This document shows positions 43,154-52,420 of a stretch of DNA of 64,000 nt, piece after piece; position 1 is the stretch's first letter; the number at the start of each line of letters is the position of its first letter. This DNA comes from Sneathiella limimaris (GTDB taxonomy: Bacteria; Pseudomonadota; Alphaproteobacteria; Sneathiellales; Sneathiellaceae). The translations under genes and the position numbers were made by a program. Under the pieces are notes generated by a model, which was not told the DNA's origin, did not search any database, and was given only the letters and a program-made list of their open reading frames with translations. The stretch spans positions 1,116,001 through 1,180,000 of the forward strand of contig NZ_JABBYJ010000001.1 of NCBI RefSeq assembly GCF_012932565.1. The letters run 5' to 3'.

Positions 43154-43783
43154 ATGAAATTATATGATATGGCCGGACCGCCAAGCCCACGTCGGGTTCG
43201 TATTTTCCTCGCGGAAAAAGGGCTGGAGTTGGACCGGGAAGAGATTAATATTCGGGAAAAAGCGCAGTTTAATCCTGAATTCTCCTCCATCAACCCAAGG
43301 CTGACAATTCCCGCCTTACAACTGGATAGCGGCGTCGTTCTGACTGAAAGTGAAGCGATCCAGCGTTATTTGGAAGAATTATATCCAGATCCTCCTCTCT
43401 TTGGAGATACGCCGGAAGAGCGGGCGATTGTGACCAACCGGCTTCGGATGATTGAGGTCGATGGGTATATGGCCGTTGCTGAGGCGGTCAGAAATTCAAT
43501 TCCGAATTTTGAAAACAGGGCGCTAACCGGACCTCGCAACTTCGCTCAGATTGAAGAACTTGGAAAACGGGGTATAGAGCGGATCGGTTACTTCTTTGAA
43601 GATCTGGACGCTATTTTGGCAAACAGTCAGTATGTGGCCGGTGACAAATATACCGTCGCAGATGTCAATGCTCTGGTGGCGGTTGATTTTGCTGGAATGA
43701 TGAAGCAAGCCATTCCCGAAAACTGTCCTAACCTGAAGCGCTGGCACGATGAAGTTTCAGCCCGTCCGAGCGCCAAGGCCTAG
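43154..43783 (+). CDS. Glutathione S-transferase family protein
   Basis: 209 residues. The N-terminal half starts MKLYDMAGPPSPRRVRIFLAEKGLELDREEINI (Ser/Pro at the usual catalytic region), with TIPALQLDSGVVLTESEAIQRYLEELYP for glutathione binding (cis-Pro and ESEAI). The C-terminal helical half includes YVAGDKYTVADVNALVAVDF. AGGGAC lies 5 to 8 bases before ATG. The 3' end overlaps the convergent DinB gene by 4 bases. Confidence 0.87.
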   Translation: MKLYDMAGPPSPRRVRIFLAEKGLELDREEINIREKAQFNPEFSSINPRLTIPALQLDSGVVLTESEAIQRYLEELYPDPPLFGDTPEERAIVTNRLRMIEVDGYMAVAEAVRNSIPNFENRALTGPRNFAQIEELGKRGIERIGYFFEDLDAILANSQYVAGDKYTVADVNALVAVDFAGMMKQAIPENCPNLKRWHDEVSARPSAKA

Positions 43784-44274
43784 CCTAAGCTTCTGATGAA
43801 ATAGATCATGTCCAACGGGGGCGGTGACTTGCCAAGCTGACTGAGCATATGGTGGCACTGCCCCCGATGGTGCGTCTGATGATTGAAGACATGGCTGAGA
43901 ATATCTGAAATTCCGTCATGACAAGGTATTCCTGACGTGGTTTGGTAATCCAGAAACCCTGTGAGTTCTTCTTCTTTCAGGGATTGAACATACCTACTTA
44001 ATCTTTCATCAATTTCAGCCCGGTGCATCTCAAGGTCTGAAAGTTCTGTATGCAGGATCTGGTTTAGTGCTTCAGGTTTTGGACCCTGCCCATCCAGCCT
44101 TTCCAGCCAGAAAAGATCAGCAACCAATATATGGTTGAGTGTGTTAATCACGGTGCCGAAAAACGCCCCAAGCTCCCTGTTTTGTTCTTCAATACTCAAC
44201 TCCTTTACGGCTGCATATAGGGTTTGATTAGCCCAGCGGTTATACTGGCTAAACCTTGTAAAATGCGCTTTCAT
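43780..44274 (-). CDS. DinB-family four-helix protein
   Basis: 164 residues. FSQYNRWANQTLYAAVKEL, TLNHILVADLFWLERLDGQGP and SHVFNHQTHHRGQCHHMLSQLG are the DinB/YfiT segments; three histidines (in NHIL, NHQT and HHRG) would bind a divalent metal. Members act as metal-dependent thiol transferases, for example on bacillithiol or mycothiol substitutes, or are uncharacterised. Stand-alone gene. Confidence 0.87.
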   Translation of the reverse strand: MKAHFTRFSQYNRWANQTLYAAVKELSIEEQNRELGAFFGTVINTLNHILVADLFWLERLDGQGPKPEALNQILHTELSDLEMHRAEIDERLSRYVQSLKEEELTGFLDYQTTSGIPCHDGISDILSHVFNHQTHHRGQCHHMLSQLGKSPPPLDMIYFIRSLG

Positions 44275-44357
44275 ATCCTCTCCCTCACGTCAGATGAAGA
44301 AGAGTTTATCTCGCGTTATTGGTGTTGGGTAGCCATTTGCTCACAGAATAACAATTT

Positions 44358-45287
44358 TCAGTCCGGTGACCTCAGCGGAAGGGCGAAGGGACGTTCATAG
44401 AGCTCCGTTATTGTAAAAGTGATCACGGCTTGGGCTCCTTGAAAGTCATTGAGATACGGACTGTTCCAGTCTGTCTGCGCGTTGCCTGTCAACTGCAGCA
44501 AACTCCCCGTTTTGAAATCGATAAATAACAATCCGGCTTTTGGATAGTGCAATAGGTTTCCAAGTGTATTGAACAGGTTGTTGCCTGGGTAATCTGGCAG
44601 CAGAAGTGTCTTGTCATCTAGAACGTGAACGAAGCCTGGGTTTCCTCCTTTGTGAGAAACATCCATTCCATATCTTGGGTCCTCGTCATTTTTCAGAAAG
44701 CCGCTTGCCATGAACAGAGTATCCGCGTGGGAGATCCAATTGATTTGGCTAGGGTTTAACTGGGTTCCCGGTGTTGGTTGTATTGCTTCGTGATCTGGCG
44801 AGGGAACCAGTTGACGGGTTTGAATATGTTGCGGGCAATTGCCATAGGCTTGCCGAATTTCAAAAGACAAACGGGTTTTGTCGATCTTCCGGACTATGCC
44901 GTTGGCCCGGTTACGGCGACGAGAATGAAGCTCAATACCAAGGATGCCCATTTGACTTCCTTCGGCAATGGCGCCTTCCAAAGGATCGTTTTTAAAAATA
45001 TCACCTCTCAATTCCAGCAAATCCCTCTCTGGGGAGGTCACGAACCCATCGCCACCGCTTAAGATGGTTGCCCAGGGTTGCCCTTGTCGATCGAGCGCAC
45101 TAGCGATTAGGAAAGGTTGTTGTTCATAGAAATTCCGATGCTGGTCAGGCAGGTAGTTGAAAATTGCACGCGTAGCCCATTTTCGGACATTGTAAGCACC
45201 TTGCTGTGCTTGCAGGGAGAGCTCCCCTTCATGCAGGGGCGCGTTTTCAGGCGTATCTTCAAAGTTTGGGGACTTGGGATCAGACAT
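44358..45287 (-). CDS. Pyridoxamine-phosphate-oxidase-like FMN split-barrel protein
   Basis: 309 residues. HRNFYEQQPFLIASALDRQGQPWATILSGG and SQMGILGIELHSRRRNRANG are features of the split-barrel flavin-binding family (about residues 45 to 150). A second, related region (DTLFMASGFLKNDEDPRYGMDVSHKGGNPGFV) has the same fold signs, so the protein may hold two barrels. It is the third gene of the leftward set behind the ACAGATCTGT operators. Likely FMN- or F420-independent oxidoreductase; substrate unknown. Confidence 0.78.
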   Translation of the reverse strand: MSDPKSPNFEDTPENAPLHEGELSLQAQQGAYNVRKWATRAIFNYLPDQHRNFYEQQPFLIASALDRQGQPWATILSGGDGFVTSPERDLLELRGDIFKNDPLEGAIAEGSQMGILGIELHSRRRNRANGIVRKIDKTRLSFEIRQAYGNCPQHIQTRQLVPSPDHEAIQPTPGTQLNPSQINWISHADTLFMASGFLKNDEDPRYGMDVSHKGGNPGFVHVLDDKTLLLPDYPGNNLFNTLGNLLHYPKAGLLFIDFKTGSLLQLTGNAQTDWNSPYLNDFQGAQAVITFTITELYERPFALPLRSPD

Positions 45288-45311
45288 GATTGGGGTCTCT
45301 CTGGTATCAGT

Positions 45312-45722
45312 TCAGGCTGCAGGTGCGATAAGTTCAAGACGGATCCCGCCCGGGATATAGATCATCATATGTTGTGTTGGACCTTTACCCAGGTTTTGTG
45401 GTGCGAATTCAATCTCTACGTCGGCTGTGTTCAGCAGCGTCGCGTACAGGCGCTCCAGGGCTTGAGATGAGGGAACTTTCAGGGCCAGGTGATGCAGGCC
45501 AATGATGTTTTTTCGATCAAATGGAATTGCATCTTTTGGATCTACGGCCTGCCATAGCGTAATCATGGTAATGCCATCGGAAACAAACGCTGCTGGATAG
45601 CTTGGGACTTCACCAACCTGCTTGAAGCCGAGGATTTGAAGAAAGAAATTTTTGCTTTGATTAAGGTCCGGAACTGTCAGTCCAATATGATGTGCGCCTT
45701 GCGTAAGAGCTGAGTTTTGCAT
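45312..45722 (-). CDS. VOC (glyoxalase/bleomycin resistance) family protein
   Basis: 136 residues. HHIGLTVPDLNQSKNFFLQILGF and HHLALKVPSSQALERLYA are the two beta-alpha-beta-beta-beta modules; a metal-binding Glu occurs in IRLELIAP near the C-terminus. Lies 24 bases upstream of the split-barrel gene and downstream of the DUF1348 gene, so probably one transcript. The reaction (isomerase, dioxygenase or lyase) cannot be assigned. Confidence 0.83.
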   Translation of the reverse strand: MQNSALTQGAHHIGLTVPDLNQSKNFFLQILGFKQVGEVPSYPAAFVSDGITMITLWQAVDPKDAIPFDRKNIIGLHHLALKVPSSQALERLYATLLNTADVEIEFAPQNLGKGPTQHMMIYIPGGIRLELIAPAA

Positions 45723-45760
45723 TTTGTGTTCCTGTTTAGAGGGTTGTGAAGGGGTTGGGG

Positions 45761-46225
45761 TTAAAGGCCGAGATCGCTCAGGCCGGGGTGATCATCTGGG
45801 CGACGCCCAATTGGCCAACGGAATTTTCGGTCAGTCTCATTGATAGGTTTGTCATTAATGCAAGCAAAGCGGCGCTGCATAAAACCACCTTCGTCAAACT
45901 CCCAATTTTCATTTCCGAAAGATCGGTACCATTGCCCACTGTCATCTCTCCACTCATAAGCAAATCGGACAGAGATGCGGTTTTCGCTCCATGCCCAAAG
46001 TTCTTTAATTAGGCGATAATCCAACTCCCGATCCCATTTCCGGGTCAGGAATTTTTCAATTTTCTCCCGTCCTGAAAAAATTTCGGCCCGATTGCGCCAT
46101 TCACTATTTTCGGAATAGGCGAGAGCAACCTTGGCAGGGGTTCTGCTGTTCCAGCCATCTTCCGCTGCTCGGACCTTCTGTTTGGCTGTTTCCTCGGTAA
46201 AGGGAGGAAGGGGAGGGCGGGTCAT
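45761..46225 (-). CDS. DUF1348 (NTF2-like) family protein
   Basis: 154 residues. The sequence [43 protein letters not shown] is the DUF1348 pattern, and [20 protein letters not shown] is its C-terminus. This is an NTF2-like small alpha/beta fold of unknown function, often near TetR regulators. It is the first gene of the leftward set and lies between two operators and the VOC gene. Confidence 0.86.
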   Translation of the reverse strand: MTRPPLPPFTEETAKQKVRAAEDGWNSRTPAKVALAYSENSEWRNRAEIFSGREKIEKFLTRKWDRELDYRLIKELWAWSENRISVRFAYEWRDDSGQWYRSFGNENWEFDEGGFMQRRFACINDKPINETDRKFRWPIGRRPDDHPGLSDLGL

Positions 46226-46248
46226 TTTGATTTCCTTCTCTAAAGTTT

Positions 46249-46258
46249 ACAGATCTGT
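46249..46258. promoter_or_regulatory. ACAGATCTGT operator copy 1
   Basis: Perfect 10-bp palindrome in TTTACAGATCTGTTCAC, 24 bases upstream of the DUF1348 start. One of three copies in this spacer. Confidence 0.7.
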
Positions 46259-46276
46259 TCACTTTAAATAAAATGT

Positions 46277-46286
46277 ACAGATCTGT
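46277..46286. promoter_or_regulatory. ACAGATCTGT operator copy 2
   Basis: Second perfect copy, TACAGATCTGTTCAT, 28 bases from copy 1 (roughly three helical turns), favouring cooperative binding. Confidence 0.7.
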
Positions 46287-46394
46287 TCATTTATCAATAA
46301 GAATTTTCCCAAACAGGTTGGTTTTGTGATAGAAGTCACGTATTTCGATATTTCAGTTTGGCTTTGACTTAAGTTCTGTAAATTTGGTTTAGAG

Positions 46395-46406
46395 AACAGA
46401 TCTGTT
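46395..46406. promoter_or_regulatory. ACAGATCTGT operator copy 3, before TetR
   Basis: AACAGATCTGTT, a perfect 12-bp palindrome 15 bases upstream of the TetR start codon, indicating autoregulation. Confidence 0.72.
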
Positions 46407-46421
46407 ACTTAAGGAAAAAGA

Positions 46422-47000
46422 ATGCGCCCATCCCGTCGTAATGAACTGGTGGAACAAGCTTTGAAAATTTTTAACCGGAATGGGTATCAGGCATCCGGTA
46501 TGGATTTGCTGGCGCTGGAAACCGGAATTTCCAAGACGTCCATGTACAAATACTTTCGAACGAAAGAGGATTTGATCCTGGCTGTGTTGGAGCTTAGGGA
46601 TCAAAAGCTTCGGGACTGGATGTTTGTCCGGATTGCTGAACTGGCAGATACTCCTGCCGGTCAGTTGCTTGCTCTGTTTGATGTATTGCGTGAATGGTTT
46701 GCACAGCCCGATTTCTGCGGCTGTATGTTTATGCGGGCAGCTGGTGAATATGGGGCAGCCACTCATCCGATCCATCTAAAAGCAGCAGAGCATAAGGAAA
46801 CGATAGTTCGCTATTTGGCAGATTTGGCGATCAAGGCAAATGCCGATAGGCCGGAGCAATTGGCTCGCCAGCTCATGTTGGTGAAGGAGGGGGCTACAGT
46901 CTCTGCGCAACTCGGTTATGCGAAGGATCCGGCAGGGGACGCAAGGGTGGTGGCCAAGGCGCTGATTGAAAAAGCGACCGGCCAAGCTATCCCGGCTTAA
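46422..47000 (+). CDS. TetR family regulator of the DUF1348-VOC-flavoprotein set
   Basis: 192 residues. Helix-turn-helix RNELVEQALKIFNRNGYQASGMDLLALETGISKTSMYKYFRTKED at the N-terminus. The C-terminal half includes FAQPDFCGCMFMRAAGEYG, with vicinal cysteines that might sense redox or electrophiles. It is divergent from the DUF1348 operon; the shared spacer carries three copies of one palindrome, a strong case for repression of both promoters. Confidence 0.9.
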   Translation: MRPSRRNELVEQALKIFNRNGYQASGMDLLALETGISKTSMYKYFRTKEDLILAVLELRDQKLRDWMFVRIAELADTPAGQLLALFDVLREWFAQPDFCGCMFMRAAGEYGAATHPIHLKAAEHKETIVRYLADLAIKANADRPEQLARQLMLVKEGATVSAQLGYAKDPAGDARVVAKALIEKATGQAIPA

Positions 47001-47025
47001 GTGACTTGCCGCTGGAACGCTGAAG

Positions 47026-47499
47026 TTAGATCCAGCGTCTCACCCGAGACTTATAATCCTTGTAATCCTTGCCAAACTTATCCTCCAAATACGCCTCTTC
47101 CTTGGCTATCACATGGAAGCGAATGATCCAGATAGGAATGGGTAATAACAAAATTGCCAGCCAACTGTTGGCCATGATCGCACCCCCGATATAAGATACG
47201 ATCATCCCAACATATATGGGATTGCGGGAGTATTTATAGAAACCTGTCGTGATGATTTCTGTGGTCGGTTTCCAAGGCTCGACATTGGTGCCGTGTTGAT
47301 GATGACGGTAGGCTTCCAGCAGAATGACGGCGAAGCCTGCAATGAAAACAAGCAGGCCAAGAATAACTTCATTCCATGGAGGAAGTCTTCCGTAAACCCA
47401 GTCAGACTGAATGAGAATTCCTGCCCCCAGAAAGCTCCCAAAGCAGAGCGGCGGTGGAATTTTTACACCTGCATGATCCTTGGATGATTTTCCTGTCAT
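47026..47499 (-). CDS. Isoprenylcysteine carboxyl methyltransferase/PEMT-like membrane protein
   Basis: 157 residues from the ATG at 47499 (GGAGG 8 bases upstream; the upstream ATG at 47520 overlaps this site). Several membrane helices (PPLCFGSFLGAGILIQSDWVYG, VILGLLVFIAGFAVILLEAYR). The conserved C-terminal block TTGFYKYSRNPIYVGMIVSYIGGAIMANS and EEAYLEDKFGKDYKDYKSRVRRW is the family signature for SAM binding. Substrate unknown in bacteria. Confidence 0.86.
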   Translation of the reverse strand: MTGKSSKDHAGVKIPPPLCFGSFLGAGILIQSDWVYGRLPPWNEVILGLLVFIAGFAVILLEAYRHHQHGTNVEPWKPTTEIITTGFYKYSRNPIYVGMIVSYIGGAIMANSWLAILLLPIPIWIIRFHVIAKEEAYLEDKFGKDYKDYKSRVRRWI

Positions 47500-47579
47500 G
47501 AAAATATCCTCCCACTTCAAGACGCCTTTATCATATGTCAGGCATCCTCATTTCAGAAGAGAGTTTCACGTGGTGGAAA

Positions 47580-48770
47580 TCACGAAATGGGCACATTCTC
47601 TGACAAGTATTTGATGGCGGCGCTGGTTCCACCCTCCCCATGAGGAATTTCGAGAGCTTGTAGTCCCATTTCAATTGCACTGAGCGTTCCAAGCAGCATT
47701 GGGGCGTTAGCGTAACCCATATGGGCAATGCGCATCGCCAAACCTTCGAGGGCGCCAATGCCGATACCAACGACCACACCGCATTTCTCGTTACAATATT
47801 TCAAAAGGGGCTCAGGCGTGTAGCCTTTGTTGAAGAGGATCGTTGTCACACCGGTTGATCTTTCTGCCGGGTCGGGAACATTAAATTCCAGAACGCCACC
47901 CTCGGCCCATTTAGAAACCGCTGCCCAGCAGGCACCTGCCAGCAATTGGTGACGCAAAGTGGAATTCTCAAGCGTTTCTGCATTCAGGATTTCAAAAGAT
48001 TGCTCAAGCGCAAACAGAAGATGCTCAGGCGGGGTTCCTGCATATTTCAGGTAATGGGCATCACCCATTCTGGCAGTCCAGTCCCAGTAAGCGGTTCGAA
48101 GTCCTGCGGTTTGGTGGACGTCCATGGCACGCGGGCCAGCGGCGTTGAAGCTGAGACCGGGGGGTGACATGAGCCCTTTTTGAGCTGCTGAAACAGCCAG
48201 ATCCACTCCCCATTCATCCATCTTAAATTCCATGGTGCCAAGGGATGCGATCGTATCCACCATAAAGAGTGCAGGGTGCCCAACCTCTTTGATAGCCTTT
48301 CCTACGGCCTTAACATCATTACAAATCCCAGATGCAGTATCGACCTGAACCATCAGGATGCCCTTGATCGTATGGTCAGTATCTTTGGCAAGACGTTCTT
48401 TGACTTTGTCTGGATCAACCGATTTCCGCCAGGATCCAGCCAGAATTTCAATATCCAGACCCAAGGACCGACCAAATTCGCCCCAGCCGTTCGCAAACAA
48501 ACCACTTTCCAGAACCAGGAGCTTGTCTCCTTTGCTGCAAGCATTACTGAGGGCAGCCTCCCAGGCGCCATGACCGTTGGCGATATAGATAAACGTGCGT
48601 CCTTCAGTCTTGAATGTGTTTTTCAGGTTCTGGAGTAAGCTTTCAGTTCGTCCTGGAAAATCTGCCCGATGAATATCAATGGCAGGGTGATGCATGGCAT
48701 TCAGCACCTGCTCAGGGATATTGGTTGGCCCGGGAATACTCAAGAACTCGCGACCGGTTCGAACAGACAT
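47580..48770 (-). CDS. Class V aminotransferase (serine/alanine-glyoxylate type)
   Basis: 396 residues. It starts SVRTGREFLSIPGPTNIPEQVLNAM, typical of serine-glyoxylate aminotransferase (SgaA) of alphaproteobacteria. VDTIASLGTMEFKMDEWGVDLAVSAAQKGLMSPPG contains the PLP Lys, and GHGAWEAALSNACSKGD binds the cofactor phosphate. Probable reaction: amino group transfer between serine or alanine and glyoxylate, used in C1 or photorespiratory-like metabolism. No serine-cycle partners nearby. Confidence 0.88.
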   Translation of the reverse strand: MSVRTGREFLSIPGPTNIPEQVLNAMHHPAIDIHRADFPGRTESLLQNLKNTFKTEGRTFIYIANGHGAWEAALSNACSKGDKLLVLESGLFANGWGEFGRSLGLDIEILAGSWRKSVDPDKVKERLAKDTDHTIKGILMVQVDTASGICNDVKAVGKAIKEVGHPALFMVDTIASLGTMEFKMDEWGVDLAVSAAQKGLMSPPGLSFNAAGPRAMDVHQTAGLRTAYWDWTARMGDAHYLKYAGTPPEHLLFALEQSFEILNAETLENSTLRHQLLAGACWAAVSKWAEGGVLEFNVPDPAERSTGVTTILFNKGYTPEPLLKYCNEKCGVVVGIGIGALEGLAMRIAHMGYANAPMLLGTLSAIEMGLQALEIPHGEGGTSAAIKYLSENVPIS

Positions 48771-48837
48771 GGCAGGGTATCCTTTTAAATCAAATTCTGA
48801 GAAAGCTATTGTAACTGAAATAACATCGCAAGAGCCA

Positions 48838-50058
48838 TTAGGCCTCTGTAATAGGTACCTTTGAATTCGTGATGTACATGATGGTTAGTGATGTGAGGCT
48901 GAAAATACTAAACCCAATCACCAGCGGCAAGATTGTTCCATTATAGGACTGCGCCACAATGGTTCCGAAAATTACGGACATAAAGGTTGAAAGGGAGGTG
49001 ATTACAGCAGATGCCACGCCCGCGATATGACCAAGCGGCTCCATAGCGAGGGCATTCATGTTCCCGAACAAAATTCCCACACAGAAGAAAACCAGCATCA
49101 GAAATGGAAGCAGTATGAATAGTGGCGGATGCCCACCGACTGAAAAAGCATAAATCAGGAAGCAGATGGAGATGACGACGAAGGACCACAAGGCTTTTGC
49201 TACCAGACTTTTCATCCCGAGTTTCATGACCAATGTTGAGTTGGCAAAGCTGGCACCCCCAAAAGAAAGAGCAAGAGATGCAAAATAAAGCGGAAAGAGT
49301 TCGCCAACGCCATACTGATCCTGAAAGATCTGCTGAGACATGCTGAGGAAACTCAGAAATGCCGCAAAGATAAACCCGGTTGCAAGTGTGTAGCCTAGAG
49401 AAACAGGTGTCTTGACCACTTCCATGACAGCAATGCCAAGGCGGGAAAACGAAAAGGCGATGCGCCTTGGTCGTTCGAGTGTCTCAACCTGCCGAAACCC
49501 AAACCAAAAAATTGCGATCGTCCCAAGAATGAACATGGCGCCAAAAATCATCCGCCAAGAGGATAGCAACATTACAGACTGGCCAAGGGCAGGTGCCAGC
49601 ACAGGCACCAGGATGAACACGGTCATGACCAAAGAGGTAAAGCGGGCCATTTCCCGTCCTGAATATTGATCCCGGATTAAAGCAATGGAGACTACCCGTG
49701 GGCTTGCAGCCCCAAGGCCTTGCAGGAAGCGGCCGACCAGCATGACCGCAAAGGACTCACTGAAAAAGGAGAGAAGACAACCCGTTAGAAAAATTGTAAT
49801 GCCCGCATAAATCGGCGGCTTTCGACCCACGCTGTCTGATATTGGGCCATACAGCATCATGCCTACCGCCATCCCGACAAAGGTGGCGCCAATAATAAAT
49901 TGACGCCCATTTGGACTGTTGGATTGCAGCTCGTTCTCGATATGCGCCAATGCAGGCAGCATGATGTCTATCGACAGGGCGATAAGAGAGGAGAGCAGTG
50001 CCAGAAGAATGACCTGTTCAACGGGACCGACTGACGATGAGCGGGATGCATCTTCCAA
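48838..50058 (-). CDS. MFS multidrug transporter, Bcr/CflA type
   Basis: 406 residues, twelve transmembrane segments. The start EQVILLALLSSLIALSIDIMLPALAHIE and PISDSVGRKPPIYAGI (loop 2-3 motif) and FLQGLGAASPRVVSIALIRDQYSGREMARF are the Bcr/CflA pattern. It should export drugs or metabolites by proton antiport. Stand-alone gene; no local regulator. Confidence 0.88.
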   Translation of the reverse strand: MEDASRSSSVGPVEQVILLALLSSLIALSIDIMLPALAHIENELQSNSPNGRQFIIGATFVGMAVGMMLYGPISDSVGRKPPIYAGITIFLTGCLLSFFSESFAVMLVGRFLQGLGAASPRVVSIALIRDQYSGREMARFTSLVMTVFILVPVLAPALGQSVMLLSSWRMIFGAMFILGTIAIFWFGFRQVETLERPRRIAFSFSRLGIAVMEVVKTPVSLGYTLATGFIFAAFLSFLSMSQQIFQDQYGVGELFPLYFASLALSFGGASFANSTLVMKLGMKSLVAKALWSFVVISICFLIYAFSVGGHPPLFILLPFLMLVFFCVGILFGNMNALAMEPLGHIAGVASAVITSLSTFMSVIFGTIVAQSYNGTILPLVIGFSIFSLTSLTIMYITNSKVPITEA

Positions 50059-50240
50059 TTTTAGCTCCAGATTAGGAATGAATTATCTGCTGGGAATGCC
50101 GAAGGGGCAGTGAAATCAACCGCAGACAATCTATCATCCACTTTTTTGCTGTCCAGTTACAAAAATCACAACCCATTTGTTAAGTTTGTGTTAATATCTC
50201 TCCCAGACTTGGTTTGATCTAGTGTAGCTAATTGATTTGT

Positions 50241-50957
50241 ATGTATTCGTTTGACAGTCCCAGCCCTCGCTATCGGCAGCTACTTGACTACTATCGTGTG
50301 ATGCACTCAGACGGTGTATGGCGGCGAAAGGATGGGGACGTTGTTAAATTTACGCCGCTGGAGACATTCAGTGGGCGAGGCGTTTTCAAACACGCAAAAA
50401 CAATCCGAAAATTATCACGAGCGACTGAGGCTGAAACTCTTCTGGATTTTGGAAGTGGTAAAGGGCGCCAATATACGGATGAGGTTTTCCAGAATGGGCA
50501 ATTGGTGGCGGATAATCTTTGTGATTATTGGCAATTGAAGCAGGTCACCTGTTATGACCCTGCCCTAAATGATCAGGACCAGGCCTTATCCAAAACTTAT
50601 GACGGCGTTATTGCAACCAATGTACTGGATCTCATCCCCGAAGAAGACCTCTACTGGGTGACTGAAAGTCTGTTTCAGGCAGCAGATAAGTTTGTTTTTT
50701 GTAATGTACTGGATTATTCGTCCCAGACTTATTTGCCAAGTGGTGAAAATGCCCGGGTTACCCGCCGTTCCAGTATTTGGTGGCGCGGTATGTTTGCAGC
50801 CGCCAATGCTAAAAAACCACATGTGAAATACTGTATTGCCTATGGCAGTCAGGGGCGTGATCGGGACGGAAAAGTTATTCGCAAAACGGGTTATCTCCAT
50901 AATTGTCAGGACCTTCGCCTCTCCTCTGAGGCTCAACTTTCACCGGCCCAAGACTGA
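50241..50957 (+). CDS. SAM-dependent methyltransferase-like protein
   Basis: 238 residues from ATG 50241; TTG at 50232 is an alternative. The motif ETLLDFGSGKGRQYTDEVF at about residue 63 is a class I methyltransferase SAM-binding loop (E-x-x-x-D-x-G-x-G), followed by VTCYDPALND (acidic loop) and YDGVIATNVLDLIPEEDLYWV. The C-terminal WWRGMFAAANAKKPHVKYCIAYG does not match a family I know. Substrate unknown. It may represent a little-studied methyltransferase family. Confidence 0.72.
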   Translation: MYSFDSPSPRYRQLLDYYRVMHSDGVWRRKDGDVVKFTPLETFSGRGVFKHAKTIRKLSRATEAETLLDFGSGKGRQYTDEVFQNGQLVADNLCDYWQLKQVTCYDPALNDQDQALSKTYDGVIATNVLDLIPEEDLYWVTESLFQAADKFVFCNVLDYSSQTYLPSGENARVTRRSSIWWRGMFAAANAKKPHVKYCIAYGSQGRDRDGKVIRKTGYLHNCQDLRLSSEAQLSPAQD

Positions 50958-51043
50958 TCTTTTAAGACATTTCCTGATCAACATGCTTTGAGTGTTTCTA
51001 AAACTCAGGTACAGTTTCCTCAAAATAATAAAAGGAAACGCTC

Positions 51044-52408
51044 ATGTCTGTTGGGGAGAGATCGCTCAATCCGTTCAACCAGTTTCTTGCGCGCTCGCCG
51101 ATCTTCTATGGTTGGATTGTGGTGGCAATCGTCTTTATTACCATGGGAATTGGGGTCAACGTCCGAACCGCTTTTTCCCTCCTGTATCCAGCAATCCTTA
51201 ATGAATTTGGTTGGGATAGGGCAACGACGGCAGCTGCGTTCACCGTGGGTTTCATATTCGCAGGATTGATTTCCCCGGTTCTGGGTCGGTTGATGGACAG
51301 CGTCGACAGTCGCTATCTGATTTCCGGATCTGCTCTTTGTGTCAGTTTGGGAATGGTTCTGGCGACTTACGCGAGCCAACCCTGGCATATCTATGCGACG
51401 CTTGGCTTGTTGGTTGTCGGGGCGGGGATCATGATGACTTACGTCGGTCATTCCATGTTCTTGCCAACCTGGTTTGAAAAGCGACGGGGTCTTGCCGTTG
51501 GGATTGCTTTTTCAGGGGTTGGGATTGGTTCCATTATCCTGATGCCCGTTATTCAAAGCATGATCAATGAGGAGGGGTGGCGTTATGCCTGTTGGTTTAT
51601 GGCAATCCTTTTGATGGTAATTGTCCTCCCTCTTAATCTGGTTTTTCAGCGGCGAAACCCGGCAACCCTTGGGCTTAAGCCTGATGGCGTAACGGTTGTG
51701 ACAGAAACCAATGATCCAGCTGCCGCCGCTGCGCCCGATATCGATCCGATTGTTGATCATCAATGGGCGGCGACTGACTGGTCTTTGCCTCGGGCCTTGA
51801 AAACAAAAGAGTTCTGGTGGATGAGCCTTGCTGCCAGCAGTGCCCTTTATGTTTGGTATGCGGTACAGGTTCACCAAACCAAGTACCTGATAGAGATCGG
51901 GATATCTGAACTGGACGCTTCCTTTGCCCTTGGCTTTGTTGGATTTGCGGGCGTAATTGGCCAAATTTACCTTGGGCACTTATCGGATCGTATCGGTCGT
52001 GAATGGGTTTGGAGCATTTCCGTTGGCGGTTTCACCCTGTGTTACATCTGTCTTCTGGTGTTAGAATTCTCACCCAGCCACTTCATGATGTATCTCATGG
52101 TGATCGCACAAGGAGGCCTGGGTTATGCGATGGCTGCCGTTTTTGGGGCGATGCCAGCCGATTTGTTTCAGGGACGGCGATACGGGGCCATTTTTGGCGT
52201 GTTCAGCATGATCTCACTGCTCGGGGGAGGTGTTGGCCCATGGATTACAGGATATCTTTATGACGTAACAGGGAACTATCGGGCGGGGTTTGCATTGGCT
52301 ATAGTGGTTTGCCTGACGTCTTGTTTGGCTGTTTGGATGACGGCTCCTCGCAAGCGTCGACTGGTTGCGGGCCAAGCCGAAAAACGGGCAAAGCGTAAGA
52401 GTGCTTAA
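51044..52408 (+). CDS. MFS transporter, monocarboxylate/oxalate-formate antiporter-like
   Basis: 454 residues, twelve segments. SPIFYGWIVVAIVFITMGIGVNVRTAFSLLYPAI and LGRLMDSVDSRYLISGSALCVSLGM, GHSMFLPTWFEKRRGLAVGIAFSGVGIG and LSDRIGREWVWSI resemble the OFA/MCT (monocarboxylate) branch. It probably imports an organic acid. A SDR gene lies 12 bases downstream and likely shares its transcript. Confidence 0.86.
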   Translation: MSVGERSLNPFNQFLARSPIFYGWIVVAIVFITMGIGVNVRTAFSLLYPAILNEFGWDRATTAAAFTVGFIFAGLISPVLGRLMDSVDSRYLISGSALCVSLGMVLATYASQPWHIYATLGLLVVGAGIMMTYVGHSMFLPTWFEKRRGLAVGIAFSGVGIGSIILMPVIQSMINEEGWRYACWFMAILLMVIVLPLNLVFQRRNPATLGLKPDGVTVVTETNDPAAAAAPDIDPIVDHQWAATDWSLPRALKTKEFWWMSLAASSALYVWYAVQVHQTKYLIEIGISELDASFALGFVGFAGVIGQIYLGHLSDRIGREWVWSISVGGFTLCYICLLVLEFSPSHFMMYLMVIAQGGLGYAMAAVFGAMPADLFQGRRYGAIFGVFSMISLLGGGVGPWITGYLYDVTGNYRAGFALAIVVCLTSCLAVWMTAPRKRRLVAGQAEKRAKRKSA

Positions 52409-52420
52409 AAGGAGATGGAA

